DNA from: Deltaproteobacteria bacterium
Lineage (GTDB): Bacteria; Desulfobacterota; Binatia; Binatales; Binataceae
Direction: 5' to 3'
Length of the DNA: 55,031 nucleotides
Assembly: GCA_021780225.1 (NCBI GenBank)
Contig: JAJXZF010000022.1
Span: forward strand, 1-55,031
The position numbers and the translations under genes are program-made. Under the pieces are notes generated by a model, which had not been told where the DNA came from, ran no database searches, and saw nothing but the letters and a program-made list of their open reading frames with translations. This document shows, piece after piece, positions 53,448-55,031 of the stretch (positions within the stretch are counted from its first letter, which is position 1; each line of letters opens with the position of its first letter).

Positions 53448-54470
53448 CTAACGGTGCCCCGCGGCGCCAACCGGCGCCGCGCCGAGGACGAGTTGCCGCT
53501 GCGCGATACCGTCGGGCGGCGCGGCCGTCGCGCGGCTCATTCCGCGCGACGCCTCCGCATCGAAGCCGCAGCGCCGCTTAAGCGTCGCGAAGAGCGCGTC
53601 GAGCCGTTCATCGTATGCGCGCGGCGCGTAGGTCGCGCGGCCGTAGTAATCCTCGATGCGCGCGGCGAGCGCCGGGAACTTTTCGTGGACGAACGGAATA
53701 AAGCGGCGCGCCGCCGCCGGCTTGAGGAAAAGCGCGCGATGCCACACGTTGGCGGCGCCCGCCCGCCGCGCCGCCCGCATCACCGCCTCCACGCCGCGCG
53801 CGTCGTCGGTCAGCCCCGGTATCATCGGCATGATCAGGACGTTGCAGCGGATTCCCGCCGCGGCGAGCCGCTGCAGCGCCGCGAGCCGAATCGACGGACG
53901 CGGGGCGCGCGGTTCGAGCGCGCGCTGCAGGCGGCGGTCGAGCGTGATCAGCGAGAAATTCACCGAGAGGCGCGAGCGCGCGTTGATTTCGGCGAGCAGA
54001 TCGAGATCGCGGACGATCAGGCCCGACTTGGTGGTGATTGAAAGGTCGAGGCCGCCCAGCCGCGCCATCACCGCGAGCATCGCGCGGGTCAGGCCGAAGC
54101 GCCGCTCCGCCGGCTGATAGGGGTCGGTGGCGGTGCCGAGCGCAATCTGGTCGGCGCCGACGGCGGTATGGGCGAGGTTGCGGGCGAGCGCCTCGGCGGC
54201 GCGTACCTTTACGAAGATGCGCCGCTCGAAGTCGAGCGGGTCGCGCAGCTCCAGGAATTCATGCGTGTAACGCGCGTAGCAGTAAACGCATCCGAATTCG
54301 CATCCGCGATACGGATTGATGGTCCATCGGAAGCGCAGGTTGGAATTGGAGCAGCGGTTGAGTATCTGCCTGGCGGGCATCGTGATGAACTCGACGTCGC
54401 GCACCGGCGCGAGTCCGTCCGGGCCGCGCTCGACGATCGGCAGTTCCGGGCTGTCGGCGACTTTCCGCAC
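53448..54470 (-). CDS. Radical SAM protein, SPL-like (PA0069 family)
   Basis: This 340-residue radical SAM protein binds its 4Fe-4S cluster through C-x3-C-x2-C in INPYRGCEFGCVYCYARYTH. QIALGTATDPYQPAERRFGL and VNFSLITLDRRLQRALEPRA are typical of the PA0069/Rv2578c-type group related to spore photoproduct lyase. The reaction is unknown. It faces the tRNA-Leu gene convergently and ends 26 nt from it. Confidence 0.87.
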   Translation of the reverse strand: MRKVADSPELPIVERGPDGLAPVRDVEFITMPARQILNRCSNSNLRFRWTINPYRGCEFGCVYCYARYTHEFLELRDPLDFERRIFVKVRAAEALARNLAHTAVGADQIALGTATDPYQPAERRFGLTRAMLAVMARLGGLDLSITTKSGLIVRDLDLLAEINARSRLSVNFSLITLDRRLQRALEPRAPRPSIRLAALQRLAAAGIRCNVLIMPMIPGLTDDARGVEAVMRAARRAGAANVWHRALFLKPAAARRFIPFVHEKFPALAARIEDYYGRATYAPRAYDERLDALFATLKRRCGFDAEASRGMSRATAAPPDGIAQRQLVLGAAPVGAAGHR

Positions 54471-54619
54471 CCCTCGATTTTCGCTTTTTCTTCGTCTTTG
54501 TCAATGCGGAAGCCTCAAGGATAATTTTCTCTCCAGAAATTCGATCGCGCGTGACTCACAATATCGTTAGACCGGAAAATCGCTTTGACAGGCGCACATA
54601 AACGACTTCTATAGAGCGC

Positions 54620-54919
54620 ATGAAACCGCCCTTAACCATTAAAAATTTGTTGGATGAAGCTGCCGAGTTTGCCAGTGCCGAATCCAGACATTCCGAGCCG
54701 TCACTTTATGGCGTGACAGACGGCAAGGCTGTCGGCACCTATTTGGAGCAGAAGTTTCAGAGCTATATTCGCGATCGATATACCTTCCACGACGGAAATT
54801 CCGCAAAGGGAATCGACTTTCCGGATTTAGATGTCGACATAAAGGTGACCAGCCACAAGCAACCGCAATCTTCATGTCCGTACAAATCAGCACGTCAAAA
54901 AATCTGGGGATTATGTTAA
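54620..54919 (+). pseudogene. Type II restriction endonuclease-like gene truncated by a mobile-element end
   Basis: The reading frame gives 99 residues, but only about 95 are native. KAVGTYLEQKFQSYIRDRYT, then SAKGIDFPDLDVDIKVTS, contains the PD-(D/E)XK-like residues E43, D66, D73 and K75. It is followed by KQPQSSCPYKSARQKI, a stretch I associate with restriction endonucleases. The gene stops abruptly where an IS-like inverted end begins (54906), so its downstream half is displaced or lost. No methyltransferase partner is visible upstream; it may lie beyond the window. Confidence 0.65.
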
Positions 54920-55031
54920 GCTTGACACTCATGCTGGCCGTCGGCATAGTGTCAGCTTACGCGATGGGTTGGATATTCAGTCAGGACGCCCTATTCGACA
55001 TGCTCGTAATCAGGATCGTCGATAATTTCGA
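54906..55031 (+). mobile_element. End of a second IS1595-type element (continues outside window)
   Basis: Positions 54906-54932 match the terminal repeat at 32443-32469 in 23 of 27 bases (starting GGGGATTATGTTAAGC). The matched block includes the ATTATGTTA and GCTTGACA cores. It begins inside the restriction-endonuclease frame. The interior sequence differs from the left interior of the first element. It more nearly resembles that element's right end, so this copy may be in the opposite orientation. The other end and the target duplication are outside the window. Confidence 0.65.
54913..55031 (+). CDS. Partial hydrophobic ORF opening inside the IS end
   Basis: From an ATG in the inverted repeat the frame reads MLSLTLMLAVGIVSAYAMGW and stays open to the window end (39 codons), predicting a membrane helix. 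The right end of the first element opens in the same frame with MLGLTVIVAIATLWATG. On the minus strand a short acidic C-terminus (EIIDDPDYEHVE, stop at 54991) is an alternative. No function is known. Confidence 0.25.
   Translation, partial: MLSLTLMLAVGIVSAYAMGWIFSQDALFDMLVIRIVDNF

Noticed and set aside
1-55031. CRISPR arrays, rRNA genes, phage modules or known riboswitches
   Set aside because: No regularly spaced direct repeats, rRNA segments, phage structural genes or recognisable riboswitch cores were seen.

Overview
This is a GC-rich (roughly 60-65 %) bacterial chromosome segment, almost entirely coding. It has an outer-membrane Tol-Pal system, a LolC/E-type permease, RseP and lipid genes, so the cell is Gram-negative. 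The gene order (rho / rpsB-tsf-pyrH-frr-uppS-cdsA-rseP-tsaB / ilvN-ilvC-psd-pssA-leuA-leuB, and gap-pgk-tpiA-secG-tRNA-Leu) resembles Deltaproteobacteria/Desulfobacterota-type genomes. CaiB/BaiF CoA-transferases, an F420-type LLM oxidoreductase, an SCP2 protein and a cholesterol-oxidase-like GMC protein would suit a soil lineage such as Candidatus Binatota. That placement is an inference from gene content; no rRNA gene is present.

Layout. 1-1.6 kb: BON-domain protein, SCP2 protein and a small hypothetical. 1.7-6.4 kb (minus): LolC/E permease, two CoA-transferases and a type II pantothenate kinase. 6.5-7.9 kb (plus): rarA. 8.1-28.7 kb (minus): one long run carrying HU, truA, a USG-1/Asd-like paralogue, leuB, leuA with a complete leucine attenuator, pssA, psd, ilvC, ilvN, a YdcH-like protein, tsaB, rseP, cdsA, uppS, frr, pyrH, tsf, rpsB, rho, rluD, leuD and leuC. 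28.9-32.2 kb (plus): a GMC oxidoreductase and its partner alpha/beta hydrolase. 32.2-34.8 kb: a decayed accessory patch. 34.8-40.5 kb (minus): hemDE fusion, hemH, hemY, dinB. 40.7-43.3 kb (plus): enoyl-CoA hydratase, exported methyltransferase-like protein, LLM oxidoreductase. 43.4-49.4 kb (minus): tolQ-tolR-tolA-tolB-pal-cpoB and ribF. 49.8-53.4 kb (plus): gap-pgk-tpiA-secG and tRNA-Leu(GAG). 53.4-54.5 kb (minus): a radical SAM protein. 54.6-55.0 kb: a restriction-endonuclease gene cut off by the end of a second mobile element.

The most unusual material is in the two accessory patches. At 32.2-34.8 kb a toxin-like reading frame, followed by a probable immunity gene, is split by a 1905-bp IS1595-type element. 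That element has perfect 28-bp inverted ends, a near-perfect 8-bp target duplication (ATTACAAG/ATTGCAAG), a dead transposase and a membrane-protein passenger. Removing the element joins the two toxin halves in frame. The toxin also carries a later frameshift and the immunity gene an amber codon. At 54.9 kb a related inverted end (23 of 27 bases identical) interrupts a PD-(D/E)XK-type restriction endonuclease. So two relatives of the same element family have each landed in a conflict-system gene.

The second notable system is a compact leu attenuator upstream of leuA: a promoter overlapping the pssA stop codon, a 27-codon leader peptide with eight leucines starting about 4 nt from the predicted transcription start, alternative pairings and a 12-bp GC-rich terminator. 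Other points are a HemD-HemE fusion, an Asd paralogue lacking the active-site cysteine, a split GMC/hydrolase pair with a cysteine nucleophile position, and an ilvN gene with no ilvB beside it.
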